Assembly: GCA_964500205.1 (NCBI GenBank)
Contig: CAZCNS010000013.1
Location: 62,001-126,000 of the forward strand
Length of the DNA: 64,000 bases
Direction of reading: 5' to 3'
Source: UBA10329 sp964500205
GTDB lineage: Bacteria > Bacteroidota > Bacteroidia > UBA10329
The stretch's first letter is position 1. Each line of letters opens with the position of its first letter. The notes beneath the pieces were generated by a model. That model searched no databases, was not told where the DNA came from, and saw only the letters and a program-made list of their open reading frames with translations. Made by a program: the position numbers and the translations under genes. Positions 18,513-28,061 of this stretch are shown here, one piece after another.

Positions 18513-19733
18513 TCAGAAGGCGGAGAATAGAAGGTTCAGGTCGCGGAAGGGCAGGTCGAAGGTCTTCGCCAGATATTGATTGGTCACAGCACCGTTGAAG
18601 GTGTAGATTCCGTTGCGGAAACCTTGGTCGAATCTGATTTTCTGCTCCACCCCGCCATTGTCCGCCATGTCCAACAGCATGGGTGAGAAAATGTTGCTCA
18701 ACGCCATGGAGGCGGTCTGTGCCACCCGCGATGCGATGTTGGGCACGCAGTAGTGTACCACCCCGAAACGTGTGAAAGTGGGGCGGCTGTGCTCGGTCAC
18801 CTCTGAGGTCTCGATGCAGCCTCCTTGGTCGATGCAAACATCCACAATGACGGAACCGTATTTCATGTCCTTCACCATATCTTCGCTGACCAGCACAGGT
18901 GCGCGGCCCTTCATGGACCGGATGGCCCCTATTACAACATCCGCACTGCGCAGCGCATCTGCGAGCACATCAGGGTGAATGGTAGAGGTGTAAAGCCGCG
19001 ACCCGATGTTGTTCTGAAGTCGGCTGAGTCGGTGAAGTGAGTTGTCGAACACCTTGACGGAGCTGCCCAGGCCCAGCGCGGCACGGGCGGCATATTCGCC
19101 CACTGTGCCAGCACCCAGTATCACTACTTCGGTGGGAGGCACTCCGAGTACACCACCCAGCATCAGCCCTTTGCCACCGTTCACGTTGGAGAGGTACTCG
19201 GCAGCGATGAGGATCACCGTGTTGCCTGCGATCTCGCTCATGCTCCGCACGAAAGGATAGCCTCCGTCACGGTCGCGGATGAAGTCCACAGCGATGGCTG
19301 TCACCTTCTTCTTGAGCAGTTGTTTGAGGTAGTTTTCAGGTTGTACGGAGAGTTGCAGGGCGGATACCAGCACCTGTCCTGCGTGCATAAGCCCGATCTC
19401 TTCCAGTGTGGGCGGGTCCACTTTGATGATGGTGTCAGCCCGATAAACCTCTTCGCGGTCATAGGCTATGCGGGCACCGGCCTCGCTATAGTCGTGGTCT
19501 TCGTAGTGCGCACCCTTTCCGGCATTGGTCTCAACGACCACTTCGTGACCATTGTTCACCAGTCGTGCCACTGCCTCGGGCACCAGTCCCACGCGATTCT
19601 CCTGAAGCGTGCATTCGGCCGGAATGCCGATGTAGAGCCGCTGATTGCTTTTAGCCACTTCCAGCATCTCTTCTTTGGGAAGGAGGCCGGCAGAAGCCGT
19701 TAGGGTGAATTTTCCGTATTCGGTCTGTCTCAT
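18513..19733 (-). CDS. ald: Alanine dehydrogenase
   Basis: 406 residues. The enzyme interconverts L-alanine and pyruvate with NAD and ammonia. Family features are IPAECTLQENRVGLVPEAV near the N-terminus (substrate-binding Arg), a lysine-containing IIKVDPPT segment, the nucleotide-binding VVILGAGTVGEYAARAALG near 215, and VIGAIRSMKGRAPVLVSEDM. The N-terminal 30 residues extend beyond the usual start. The ATG overlaps the stop of tsaE as ATGA, which suggests translational coupling. Downstream are the rhomboid pair and the EEP gene. Confidence 0.93.
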   Translation of the reverse strand: MRQTEYGKFTLTASAGLLPKEEMLEVAKSNQRLYIGIPAECTLQENRVGLVPEAVARLVNNGHEVVVETNAGKGAHYEDHDYSEAGARIAYDREEVYRADTIIKVDPPTLEEIGLMHAGQVLVSALQLSVQPENYLKQLLKKKVTAIAVDFIRDRDGGYPFVRSMSEIAGNTVILIAAEYLSNVNGGKGLMLGGVLGVPPTEVVILGAGTVGEYAARAALGLGSSVKVFDNSLHRLSRLQNNIGSRLYTSTIHPDVLADALRSADVVIGAIRSMKGRAPVLVSEDMVKDMKYGSVIVDVCIDQGGCIETSEVTEHSRPTFTRFGVVHYCVPNIASRVAQTASMALSNIFSPMLLDMADNGGVEQKIRFDQGFRNGIYTFNGAVTNQYLAKTFDLPFRDLNLLFSAF

Positions 19734-20164
19734 TCGTCTGATGTCACAGTAATGGTGCGCAGGTTTTCATTCGCTTGGATGTCGATGCGCACGTGGGGTT
19801 CGTTCAAAAGAAAAGGAGCGCGCTCCGGCCACTCCACAAGACAAAGGTATCCACTGTCGAGGTACTCCCCGAAGCCGATGGCCTCCAATTCCTCCTCACT
19901 TTCCAATCGGTAAAGGTCAAAATGACAAACCGTACCCATAGCGGAGCGGTGTTCGTTCACAATGCTGAACGTGGGGCTGCTCATCGGGTCGGTCACTCCG
20001 AGTGCGCGTCCCAACTCGCGGATCAGGGTGGTCTTGCCTGCGCCCATTTCCCCGAAAAAAAGGAGAAGTGGGTGCTTTGAACAGAGTGCTGAGAGATGGT
20101 GCGCCACGGGTGTCAGTTCGTCTGTGCTTTCCACTGCGAACACCCTTGAAGCCTCCTTTCTCAT
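19730..20164 (-). CDS. tsaE: tRNA N6-threonylcarbamoyladenosine biosynthesis ATPase
   Basis: 144 residues from the ATG at 20164 (MRKEASRVFAVES). TsaE is the small ATPase that drives the TsaB-TsaD complex making t6A37 on ANN-decoding tRNAs. The P-loop GEMGAGKT is at 38-45, followed by the family SSPTFSIVNEH strand and FDLYRLES. A longer in-frame extension upstream is out of character and overlaps the divergent methyltransferase, so it was not used. The TAnnTTCG promoter box is six bases before the ATG. It heads the ald-rhomboid operon. Confidence 0.93.
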   Translation of the reverse strand: MRKEASRVFAVESTDELTPVAHHLSALCSKHPLLLFFGEMGAGKTTLIRELGRALGVTDPMSSPTFSIVNEHRSAMGTVCHFDLYRLESEEELEAIGFGEYLDSGYLCLVEWPERAPFLLNEPHVRIDIQANENLRTITVTSDE

Positions 20165-20170
20165 AGGATG

Positions 20171-20178
20171 CGAATTTA
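20171..20178 (-). promoter_or_regulatory. -7 promoter box of tsaE, leaderless spacing
   Basis: TAAATTCG on the minus strand, six bases before the tsaE ATG. It faces the divergent trmH-type promoter 36 bases away. Confidence 0.5.
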
Positions 20179-20214
20179 CGGTTTGGCGGCAGTGCTCCGT
20201 TGGCGTCCATTGGC

Positions 20215-20222
20215 CAACTTTG
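20215..20222 (+). promoter_or_regulatory. -7 promoter box of the SpoU methyltransferase, leaderless spacing
   Basis: CAACTTTG, one mismatch to TAnnTTTG, ends five bases before the ATG at 20228. Confidence 0.45.
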
Positions 20223-20227
20223 CACCC

Positions 20228-21019
20228 ATGCCCGACCTCATCACCAGCATCAAGAACCCGCGAGTGAAGCAGCTCATGGCGCTGGAAAGGTCCCGCGAGC
20301 GGAGGGAAACAGGATTGTTCGTGGTGGAGGGTGTACGCGAGGTGTCCTTGTGTATCAAAAGTGGATATATGGTGCGGTGGGTATTTGTGTGTCCCGAGGT
20401 CTATTCGGATGATGCGGCCTATCCCATTCCGCTCGATGAGATGGATGTCACCCACGTTTCGGCAGAGGTGTTTGCCCGCGTGGCCTACCGTGGAGGTACA
20501 GGTGGTATCATCGCTGTGGTGGAATATCGCAGTTTCGACCTTGCTGACCTCCCATCAGTCGACAATCCGCTTTTCGTGGTGCTGGAAAAGGTGGAGAAAC
20601 CCGGGAACATAGGAGCGGTGCTGCGCACAGCCGATGCAGCGGGTGTCACGGCCGTCATTGTTTGTGACCCTGCGACTGACCTTTTCAACCCGAATGTCAT
20701 CCGATCCGGACTGGGCTGTCTGTTCACCGTGCCGACCATTGTCACCGACACGCAGCAGCTACAGGAATGGTTCCGTGAGCATGGTGTGCGCACCTGTGCA
20801 GCGGCCCTCAAAGCAGATGCCGTTACTTATCATTCCGTTGATATGAGCGGTCCAACGGCTATTGTTCTCGGCTCAGAGTCCGATGGACTCTCAGAGGATT
20901 GGCTATCTGGTGCTGACGTACGCATGGTCATCCCAATGCGCGGCAGCATCGACTCCATGAATGTGTCCAATGCCGCTGCGGTGCTGGTCTTTGAGGCACT
21001 GAGGCAACGCGGTCAGTAG
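20228..21019 (+). CDS. TrmH/SpoU family RNA 2'-O-methyltransferase
   Basis: 263 residues from the ATG at 20228 (MPDLITSIKNPRVKQ). The N-terminal substrate-binding domain (IKNPRVKQL, GLFVVEGVREV) is followed from about 110 by a SPOUT knot: VLEKVEKPGNIGAVLRTADA (motif 1), PTAIVLGSESDGLSEDW (motif 2) and IPMRGSIDSMNVSNAAAVLVFE (motif 3). It methylates a ribose in rRNA or tRNA; the target cannot be read from the sequence. Divergent from tsaE; its stop overlaps the stop of the convergent lipoprotein gene. Confidence 0.93.
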   Translation: MPDLITSIKNPRVKQLMALERSRERRETGLFVVEGVREVSLCIKSGYMVRWVFVCPEVYSDDAAYPIPLDEMDVTHVSAEVFARVAYRGGTGGIIAVVEYRSFDLADLPSVDNPLFVVLEKVEKPGNIGAVLRTADAAGVTAVIVCDPATDLFNPNVIRSGLGCLFTVPTIVTDTQQLQEWFREHGVRTCAAALKADAVTYHSVDMSGPTAIVLGSESDGLSEDWLSGADVRMVIPMRGSIDSMNVSNAAAVLVFEALRQRGQ

Positions 21020-21969
21020 CTGAACACCTGACTGTTGGCCGTGCCGTTCACGTCCCAGCTCACCTCGTAGCCGTAAGCGCAGTTGGCCGAGGAGGGGTTG
21101 CCGTTCTGGTCAACGCCCATCCGGAGGCCGAAAGTGTTGCCCTCTACCTCATGTACCAGCTCGCCCGCCACGGGTCGCCACAGGCCACAATAGGTATTGC
21201 TCTCGATGTCTTGATTGTAGTAGGTCACGAAGTCTTGCCCGAAACGGTTCACACCCCATGAGTCGGTCACCGCATGGCCGAGGATGGTGGTGTCACCACT
21301 GGCACGGAAACGAAGGAAAGGCTGCTGTATGCCAGGCACACTGTTGCCCTGCACCCAAGACCATTCAACCTCACGGGCACTGTTCCAGACTGCCGTCTGC
21401 CCGTTATCGAAGGTCACATCTATGTTCAGGGCACGCTCCGCAAAAGAGAGGGAATTCATACTCAGGAAGAACCCTATCCAGTTGGTGCCATTCACATTCT
21501 TCAGCGTCTTCACCCCGTTGAACTCGATGCTGCGGTTGTCGCTCATACGGGTGATCTTGTAGCCGATGAAGGTCTGACGGATCACCGCACCTGCCTGGTG
21601 CCAACTGTTTCCGCTGACCAGCTCCACCTTGATCTGCCCGGTGCGTGTGCGCGATGGGCTGAAACAGGGGGTCTGTCCGTCAAAGTTGATGTAAAGGATG
21701 TTCTGCGCATAGTCCGTGGAGTCTATCAGCGCGCCACAGAGCGGACTGGAGGCCACGTGGTCGTTCTCGTCTGTCTTGCCTGACCCGAAGTTGCCGAGGT
21801 GCTCGTTCAGTTCCCAGTCCACATCGTCCAGTTCCAACTTCACGTCATTGGAATCGTCATTGAACGCCCGCCATTCGGGGTTGAGCAGGTCTTTGAGTTT
21901 GCCGCAGGCGATCAGCATCACGATGAGCGAGCTTCCCAACAGCATGGATTGTCTGAAGGATATTTTCAT
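21013..21969 (-). CDS. Hypothetical lipoprotein
   Basis: 318 residues. A lipoprotein signal ends at the lipobox VMLIAC (Cys22), so it is probably anchored to a membrane facing the periplasm or surface. The mature part has a short charged linker and then beta-rich sequence with several cysteines and repeated strand-like blocks (TGQIKVELV, IEFNGVKTLKNV, TAVWNSAREVEWSW). I do not recognise a family. It is alone, with a TAATTTCG box at 22018-22011, and overlaps the end of the SpoU gene by seven bases. Confidence 0.75.
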   Translation of the reverse strand: MKISFRQSMLLGSSLIVMLIACGKLKDLLNPEWRAFNDDSNDVKLELDDVDWELNEHLGNFGSGKTDENDHVASSPLCGALIDSTDYAQNILYINFDGQTPCFSPSRTRTGQIKVELVSGNSWHQAGAVIRQTFIGYKITRMSDNRSIEFNGVKTLKNVNGTNWIGFFLSMNSLSFAERALNIDVTFDNGQTAVWNSAREVEWSWVQGNSVPGIQQPFLRFRASGDTTILGHAVTDSWGVNRFGQDFVTYYNQDIESNTYCGLWRPVAGELVHEVEGNTFGLRMGVDQNGNPSSANCAYGYEVSWDVNGTANSQVFSY

Positions 21970-22010
21970 GGCAGTAATGATCGAGGGGGCATGATGGTCT
22001 CAACTGCGAA

Positions 22011-22018
22011 CGAAATTA
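22011..22018 (-). promoter_or_regulatory. -7 promoter box of the hypothetical lipoprotein
   Basis: TAATTTCG on the minus strand, 41 bases before the ATG at 21969. Confidence 0.35.
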
Positions 22019-22050
22019 TCGGGCGATCATGCTAAGTCCCCTGATAATTG

Positions 22051-22695
22051 TCAATCCACAGCCTGCGCCTCAGAAGCCTTGCCTTCCAGTTTGGTACCAA
22101 ATACCACGTCCCAGAACTTGTTGCTCACCCCGAAGCCGTTGGCGGGATCCTTGTAGTGGTGCAACATGTGGTGCTTCTTCAATTTCAGCAGCAGCGGGTG
22201 CTTGAAGGTGAAATGATGGAGAGCGTAGTGTCCGATGTCATACGTCAGGTAGCCGATGACGAAACCGGGGAAGAAGGCGGTGACAAGCTCCGGCCCCAGT
22301 ATCCAAGAGAAAAGCGAGTGGAAACCGAAGGCGATCGGAATGCTGAACGGAAGCGGCATCACCAATCGGAAGCGGTCGCTGGGATAATCGTGATGCACGC
22401 CATGGGCGATGAAATGGATGCGCTTGCCGATCTTGCCCGGAGGGCACCAGTGAAACACGAACCTGTGCAGCGTGTATTCGGCAAAGGACCACACGAACGC
22501 ACCCAACAAGAACAGAGGGACGAACATCCAAAGGCTCACACCGACCTCGAACAGGCTGAGGTACGTGAAGTAGATGAACACTGGAATGAAGACGTATAGC
22601 GGCATCGTCCAGTGTACACGTGAGAACAGGTCGAGGAACTTGTTCTCGAACATGGGCGGACTCTCGTCCCGGTTGTGGATGAAATGCTTGGGCAT
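22051..22695 (-). CDS. Sterol desaturase/fatty acid hydroxylase family protein
   Basis: 214 residues, four predicted membrane helices and a cytoplasmic di-iron site made of histidine clusters: HRFVFH, HGVHHDYPSDRFR, HYALHH and HHMLHHYK. This is the layout of fatty acid 2-hydroxylases (FA2H/Scs7-like), which hydroxylate the acyl chain of ceramides or other lipids using O2. A hydroxylase of this type would fit the sphingolipid-related gene at 32.5 kb, but the substrate is inference. It stands alone. Confidence 0.9.
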   Translation of the reverse strand: MPKHFIHNRDESPPMFENKFLDLFSRVHWTMPLYVFIPVFIYFTYLSLFEVGVSLWMFVPLFLLGAFVWSFAEYTLHRFVFHWCPPGKIGKRIHFIAHGVHHDYPSDRFRLVMPLPFSIPIAFGFHSLFSWILGPELVTAFFPGFVIGYLTYDIGHYALHHFTFKHPLLLKLKKHHMLHHYKDPANGFGVSNKFWDVVFGTKLEGKASEAQAVD

Positions 22696-22802
22696 GATTC
22701 GTTGATAGCTATTCGTGCGCTAAGGTCGTGGTGATTACGGCAATTTCCTGTATGGTTCGGACTGTAATGTCCGAGTGATCATTGACGGACAATTAAGGCT
22801 GT

Positions 22803-23090
22803 TTATGCTTGAAGAACACGTGAAGAGTGATGGATTGTCAGGATGTCCACCCTGTACGGTGTAACAATTCTGTGGATGATTCTGTAGCTTCCGCACATCA
22901 GTTCTCGGACAGATGGGTCTCCAAACTCCGGAACCATTCTCCCGCTGTTCGGGAAATACTTTAACTGCTGAGCTCTTTCCCGAATTCTTCGCGACATGAT
23001 TTTCGCATAGGTTGGAGAGTCACCCGAGATGTATGTGGCGATACATGAAAGGTCTGAAAGAGACTTCTCAGTCCAATTCAACTCAACCAT
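22803..23090 (-). CDS. Type II toxin, RelE/ParE family
   Basis: 95 residues with the RelE/ParE fold pattern: WTEKSLSDLSCIATYI, a basic helix ending in FPNSGRMVPEFGDPSVRELM, YRIIHRI and the closing VDILTIHHSSR. ParE members poison gyrase, RelE members cut mRNA on the ribosome. The final His-Ser-Ser-Arg ending is more ParE-like. It overlaps the upstream antitoxin gene by 13 bases. The frame is intact. Confidence 0.88.
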   Translation of the reverse strand: MVELNWTEKSLSDLSCIATYISGDSPTYAKIMSRRIRERAQQLKYFPNSGRMVPEFGDPSVRELMCGSYRIIHRIVTPYRVDILTIHHSSRVLQA

Positions 23091-23260
23091 TCGGGCAGTC
23101 GCTTCTCGATTTCGCTGTCTGGAACAACTCGGTCTTCCAAGCTCTGTTTCAGCCCCTCTTCGATTTTTGCGAGCAGAATGATGCGGTCAATGAGCTCGTC
23201 AACAGAGACCTGCTCGGGCATTTGCTGAATCGTAGTGACGATTTTTTCCCTTTCAATCAT
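23078..23260 (-). CDS. Antitoxin of the adjacent ParE-type toxin
   Basis: 60 residues, acidic and helical, typical of a short antitoxin (QMPEQVSVDELIDRIILLAK, then EEGLKQSLEDRVV). No clear N-terminal DNA-binding domain is visible. Its gene precedes and overlaps the toxin gene, the usual order. Confidence 0.8.
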   Translation of the reverse strand: MIEREKIVTTIQQMPEQVSVDELIDRIILLAKIEEGLKQSLEDRVVPDSEIEKRLPEWLS

Positions 23261-23308
23261 GTTAGAAGAGAGCTTGCTTACAAATGTAGTGCATTTGAGC
23301 CCAGTGCT

Positions 23309-24703
23309 TCAAGACCCCTGACCGCCTCCGCTTGGCATCTCTGGCCGTGGCCCTCTGCGCTTTTTGTTCTTACGTTTCTTCTTCGGCCCATCGGGTGAGC
23401 TTTGCCCGCTTGCCTCTGCCTTCGGGCCTTGCCCGTTGGGAGCTGCTGCCGGGCGGTCGCGTCTTGGGCCGTTGCCCCGTCCACCACCAGCTCTGCCACC
23501 ACCTCCAGCACCTCTGCGACCAGCCGGTTCTGAGGATGGTGCGAAACGCGACCGCTTGGGGTCATACACTGGGCCTTCCATACCATCGGGCAGGGGCGGT
23601 TTCTCAATGCTGCGCTCAATGAGCTTTTCGCAGCGCGCAAATGCCTGCATGTCCATCTCGTTGACGAAGGTGATGGCTCGGCCCGATGCACCTGCACGTG
23701 CCGTGCGGCCTATGCGGTGAACGTAATCTTCGGGATCGCGTGGCACCTCGTAGTTCACCACCACCTGAATCTCGTCAATGTCTATACCACGGCTCAGGAT
23801 GTCTGTCGCCACCAGGTAGTTGATCCTGCGGTTGCGGAAATCGTTAAGCACATCCTCGCGCTCCTTCTGCTCGAGGTCACTGCTTATGGAGGCGGCCTTC
23901 CAGCCTTTCTTGCTCAGTCTGCGCTCTATGCTGCGTACATTCTTCTTGGTGCTTACGAACACGATGCAACTCGTGATGTCCTGCCCCTCCAGCAGTTTCT
24001 CGATGAGGAGTTCCTTCTGTGTATCGTAGACCATATAAGCCTCCTGCCGTATGTTCTCAGAGGGTTTGGAGATGGCAATAGAGATGCTAAGTGGATCTTT
24101 CAAAAGTTTCTCCGCCAGCGTCCTGATCTTGGGCGGCATGGTGGCCGAGAACATCATGGTCTGCCGCGAGGGGGGCACGGTCTCCACGATTTTCATGATG
24201 TCGTCATGGAAACCCATGTCCAACATGCGGTCAGCCTCGTCCAGGATCACCACTTCCACCTTGCTGAAGTCTGCGTAGTTGAAGCCGAGGTGCGCAATGA
24301 GACGTCCGGGCGTGCAGATGATGACATCGGCCCCACCTTGGCTCAGGGCGGTCTTCTCCTGCTCCCAGGACATGCCGTCTTTACCGCCATAGATGGCTAT
24401 ACTCCCGATGCCGCAGAAGTAGCTCAAGCCCTCCATCTGACGGTCGATCTGGATCGCCAATTCGCGGGTGGGGGCAATGATGATGCCCTTGACCCCGTCA
24501 CGGTCACTTTTGAGAATGCGTTCGATAAGGGGAATGAGAAAGGCGGCTGTCTTGCCGGTGCCGGTCTGCGCGCATCCGATGATGTCGCGGCCACTGATGA
24601 GATCGGGTATGGACTGCTCTTGTATCGGGGTGGCCTCCGAAAAACCCATGGAGTCCAGTGCTTCCATCAAATCGTGATGGAGATTCAATTCGGAAAATTT
24701 CAT
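23309..24703 (-). CDS. DEAD-box RNA helicase, RhlE-like
   Basis: 464 residues. The helicase core covers about 1-375: Q motif (FSEATPIQEQSIP), motif I AQTGTGKT, PTRELA, TPGRL, DEAD in LDEADRMLDMGF, SAT, and in the second lobe IVFVSTKK, ATDILSRGIDID and HRIGRTAR. A C-terminal tail of about 80 residues is rich in Gly, Arg, Pro and Lys and probably binds RNA. It unwinds structured RNA in ribosome assembly, mRNA decay or cold adaptation. A TACCTTCG promoter box lies 19 bases before the ATG. Confidence 0.95.
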   Translation of the reverse strand: MKFSELNLHHDLMEALDSMGFSEATPIQEQSIPDLISGRDIIGCAQTGTGKTAAFLIPLIERILKSDRDGVKGIIIAPTRELAIQIDRQMEGLSYFCGIGSIAIYGGKDGMSWEQEKTALSQGGADVIICTPGRLIAHLGFNYADFSKVEVVILDEADRMLDMGFHDDIMKIVETVPPSRQTMMFSATMPPKIRTLAEKLLKDPLSISIAISKPSENIRQEAYMVYDTQKELLIEKLLEGQDITSCIVFVSTKKNVRSIERRLSKKGWKAASISSDLEQKEREDVLNDFRNRRINYLVATDILSRGIDIDEIQVVVNYEVPRDPEDYVHRIGRTARAGASGRAITFVNEMDMQAFARCEKLIERSIEKPPLPDGMEGPVYDPKRSRFAPSSEPAGRRGAGGGGRAGGGRGNGPRRDRPAAAPNGQGPKAEASGQSSPDGPKKKRKNKKRRGPRPEMPSGGGQGS

Positions 24704-24722
24704 TCAGTGAGATTAGTTTGCG

Positions 24723-24730
24723 CGAAGGTA
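24723..24730 (-). promoter_or_regulatory. -7 promoter box of the DEAD-box helicase gene
   Basis: TACCTTCG on the minus strand, 19 bases before the ATG at 24703. Confidence 0.45.
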
Positions 24731-24779
24731 CGCTTTCAATCACTGGCAATGAATGAAGTGCGAGGTCGCGGACCCTGCC

Positions 24780-26324
<1,545 letters not shown>

Positions 26325-26394
26325 TAGATCATCATTCCCGCCCCTATCCGTGGGGCATTTTTTTTGAAGAAGAAAAAGTCGCTTCTATCGGGCC

Positions 26395-26652
26395 TCAGTC
26401 CCTGTTGAAAAGCAGGTCAGTGAACCCAGACCACAATGCGGACAAAGCTTCCAAGGTCTTGTCAAGTCCCACCAAGTAAAGGATCAGGCCGATAACGACC
26501 GATACGATGAGCAAGGCGCTCAACTGTTTGTTTTTCCTCACGAACCGTTTCAGGCTGTAGCCCTTTGGCCGTTCCTTGAGGCGCACACGCTCGCGGTATT
26601 TCACACGGGTGCGCTTCTTTCTGCGTCCCGGCTCCTCTTCCTGATGCTCCAT
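26395..26652 (-). CDS. Small hypothetical membrane protein
   Basis: 85 residues from the ATG at 26652 (MEHQEEEPGRRKKRTRVKY); a TTG eleven codons earlier is less likely. The first 50 residues are very basic and probably cytoplasmic, followed by one transmembrane segment (LSALLIVSVVIGLILYLVGL) and a short outer tail. No family recognised. It lies 70 bases upstream of dnaB in the same direction. Confidence 0.65.
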   Translation of the reverse strand: MEHQEEEPGRRKKRTRVKYRERVRLKERPKGYSLKRFVRKNKQLSALLIVSVVIGLILYLVGLDKTLEALSALWSGFTDLLFNRD

Positions 26653-26765
26653 ACGTTGGTCGACTGCATTCTGACAAGACCTCAAAGGAACGCTTTTAGA
26701 CCGTGGTCAGATGCTTTGTTTTATGCACAGGCGCATCGTTCATAAGCGGTGGATAACTTTACTCC

Positions 26766-28061
26766 GTGTTTCAAAGGCCCGTCTCCGTCATCTTTCTTGC
26801 CGTGTGGTTGATGCTTTCTCTATCATGCGAGGAGAAGGACAGCACTCCCCCGAATGTGGAGATAACAGCTCCCTCGGAATATGCATCTTTCGCAGTGCTG
26901 GACACGCTGGAGGTCTTTTTTACCGTGTTTGACGACCGCGAGGTGGAGACCGTCACCGTGAAGCTGGTCAACACCGACCTGATCACCGTTAGTGCGCAGG
27001 TGCAGCAGTCCGTTGGCAGACCATCCTTCAATGGTTTTGCGTCTGTGCCCATCACTGACCGTCAGCTGGAGTCGGGCAATTATTATGTGATGGTTACGGC
27101 CAGCGATGGTGTCAACGAACGAAATGGTTTCCGACTTATCCGTCTGGAGGCGTTGCCGCTTGCCCGCAGGGCTTTGTATATCACTGACAATAGAGGTGCT
27201 GGCCAAGGAGGTCTCAGTCGTATCGACTCCCTGTTCTCGTCCATCACCACGGTTGTTATGCCAGGGCAGGATCTGGGTCGTGTGTGGGTCAATTCAGCGC
27301 AGGACCGCATCACAGTGGCAGGGGTGCGCAGCCCGGCAATCAACCAGTATAGGGCCGATGGACTTGGACTTGCGTGGTCTGCCGGGGTGCCATCGCAGTC
27401 CAACGCTCCGGCCTTTCACGATATGACAGGACAGGGCAATGACATCTTCGCCAGTCTCTTTACCCGCGAGCTCAAGGGCTACGGTCTCAACGGTGGACTC
27501 ATTCTCAATCGCATCTACGAAGAGGACAGGCCCCACACACTCTTTGCCGATGCACAGCATCTTTTCGTGGAGCTTCGCGGCACAGGCGGCACGCAGAGAC
27601 GGCTTCAGGTGCTGCGTAGGAACAATTTCTCCGAGAAATGGATCGTGAGCCTGCCGCTGGAGGTGGTAGCGTTTTGCACGAGAAATGCCAGCGATATTTT
27701 CATCTTCGGCAATGAGACGGGGCAGGGGCGGGTGCTGCTTTACGACACCGGGAGCAACGGATTCTGGGAGCCGAGGCAGCTTCCACAGGGCCGTGTGCTG
27801 CATGCGGTTAAAGGTGAGGGGCAGAACTGGTTCATCGCTCACGAGAATGGCCTTTATCATTATACATACAGTCCGAACTATCTGAATCTCATCAGGCCCG
27901 GCATGTTGTATCAGCGCTTGTTCTTCGACCGTGCAGATGGTTTGCTGCTTGGCGCCAGAGGCAATAGCTTGGATGTGATGACGGGATTGATGGGCAATGT
28001 GGTGGCTAATTTGGCCCACACGGACAGCATCACTGATGTTCACATCCATTATACCAAATGA
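26766..28061 (+). CDS. Hypothetical lipoprotein with N-terminal Ig-like domain
   Basis: 431 residues starting at a GTG. The lipoprotein signal ends at LSLSC (Cys21). Next, about 27-125 resembles a bacterial Ig-like module (PNVEITAPSEYASFAVLDTL, then VTASDGVNERNGF). The remaining 300 residues have repeated strand blocks such as LYITDNRGAG, DIFIFGNETGQGRVLLYDTG and LLLGARGNSLDVM, suggesting a beta-propeller. Probably a surface or periplasmic protein of unknown function. Its TGA overlaps the aceK ATG as ATGA. Confidence 0.75.
   Translation: MFQRPVSVIFLAVWLMLSLSCEEKDSTPPNVEITAPSEYASFAVLDTLEVFFTVFDDREVETVTVKLVNTDLITVSAQVQQSVGRPSFNGFASVPITDRQLESGNYYVMVTASDGVNERNGFRLIRLEALPLARRALYITDNRGAGQGGLSRIDSLFSSITTVVMPGQDLGRVWVNSAQDRITVAGVRSPAINQYRADGLGLAWSAGVPSQSNAPAFHDMTGQGNDIFASLFTRELKGYGLNGGLILNRIYEEDRPHTLFADAQHLFVELRGTGGTQRRLQVLRRNNFSEKWIVSLPLEVVAFCTRNASDIFIFGNETGQGRVLLYDTGSNGFWEPRQLPQGRVLHAVKGEGQNWFIAHENGLYHYTYSPNYLNLIRPGMLYQRLFFDRADGLLLGARGNSLDVMTGLMGNVVANLAHTDSITDVHIHYTK

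Noticed and set aside
19730..20455. Long form of TsaE with a 97-residue N-terminal extension
   Set aside because: The extension overlaps the divergent SpoU gene and its promoter and is not protein-like; the ATG at 20164 has its own promoter box.
26340..26365. GC stem followed by eight T upstream of dnaB, terminator-like on the plus strand
   Set aside because: No plus-strand gene ends here; in the direction of dnaB the stem has no T tract, so I could not assign it a role.
27294..28049. 251-codon minus-strand frame opposite the lipoprotein gene
   Set aside because: No motifs, and the plus-strand gene has a lipobox and an Ig-like domain.
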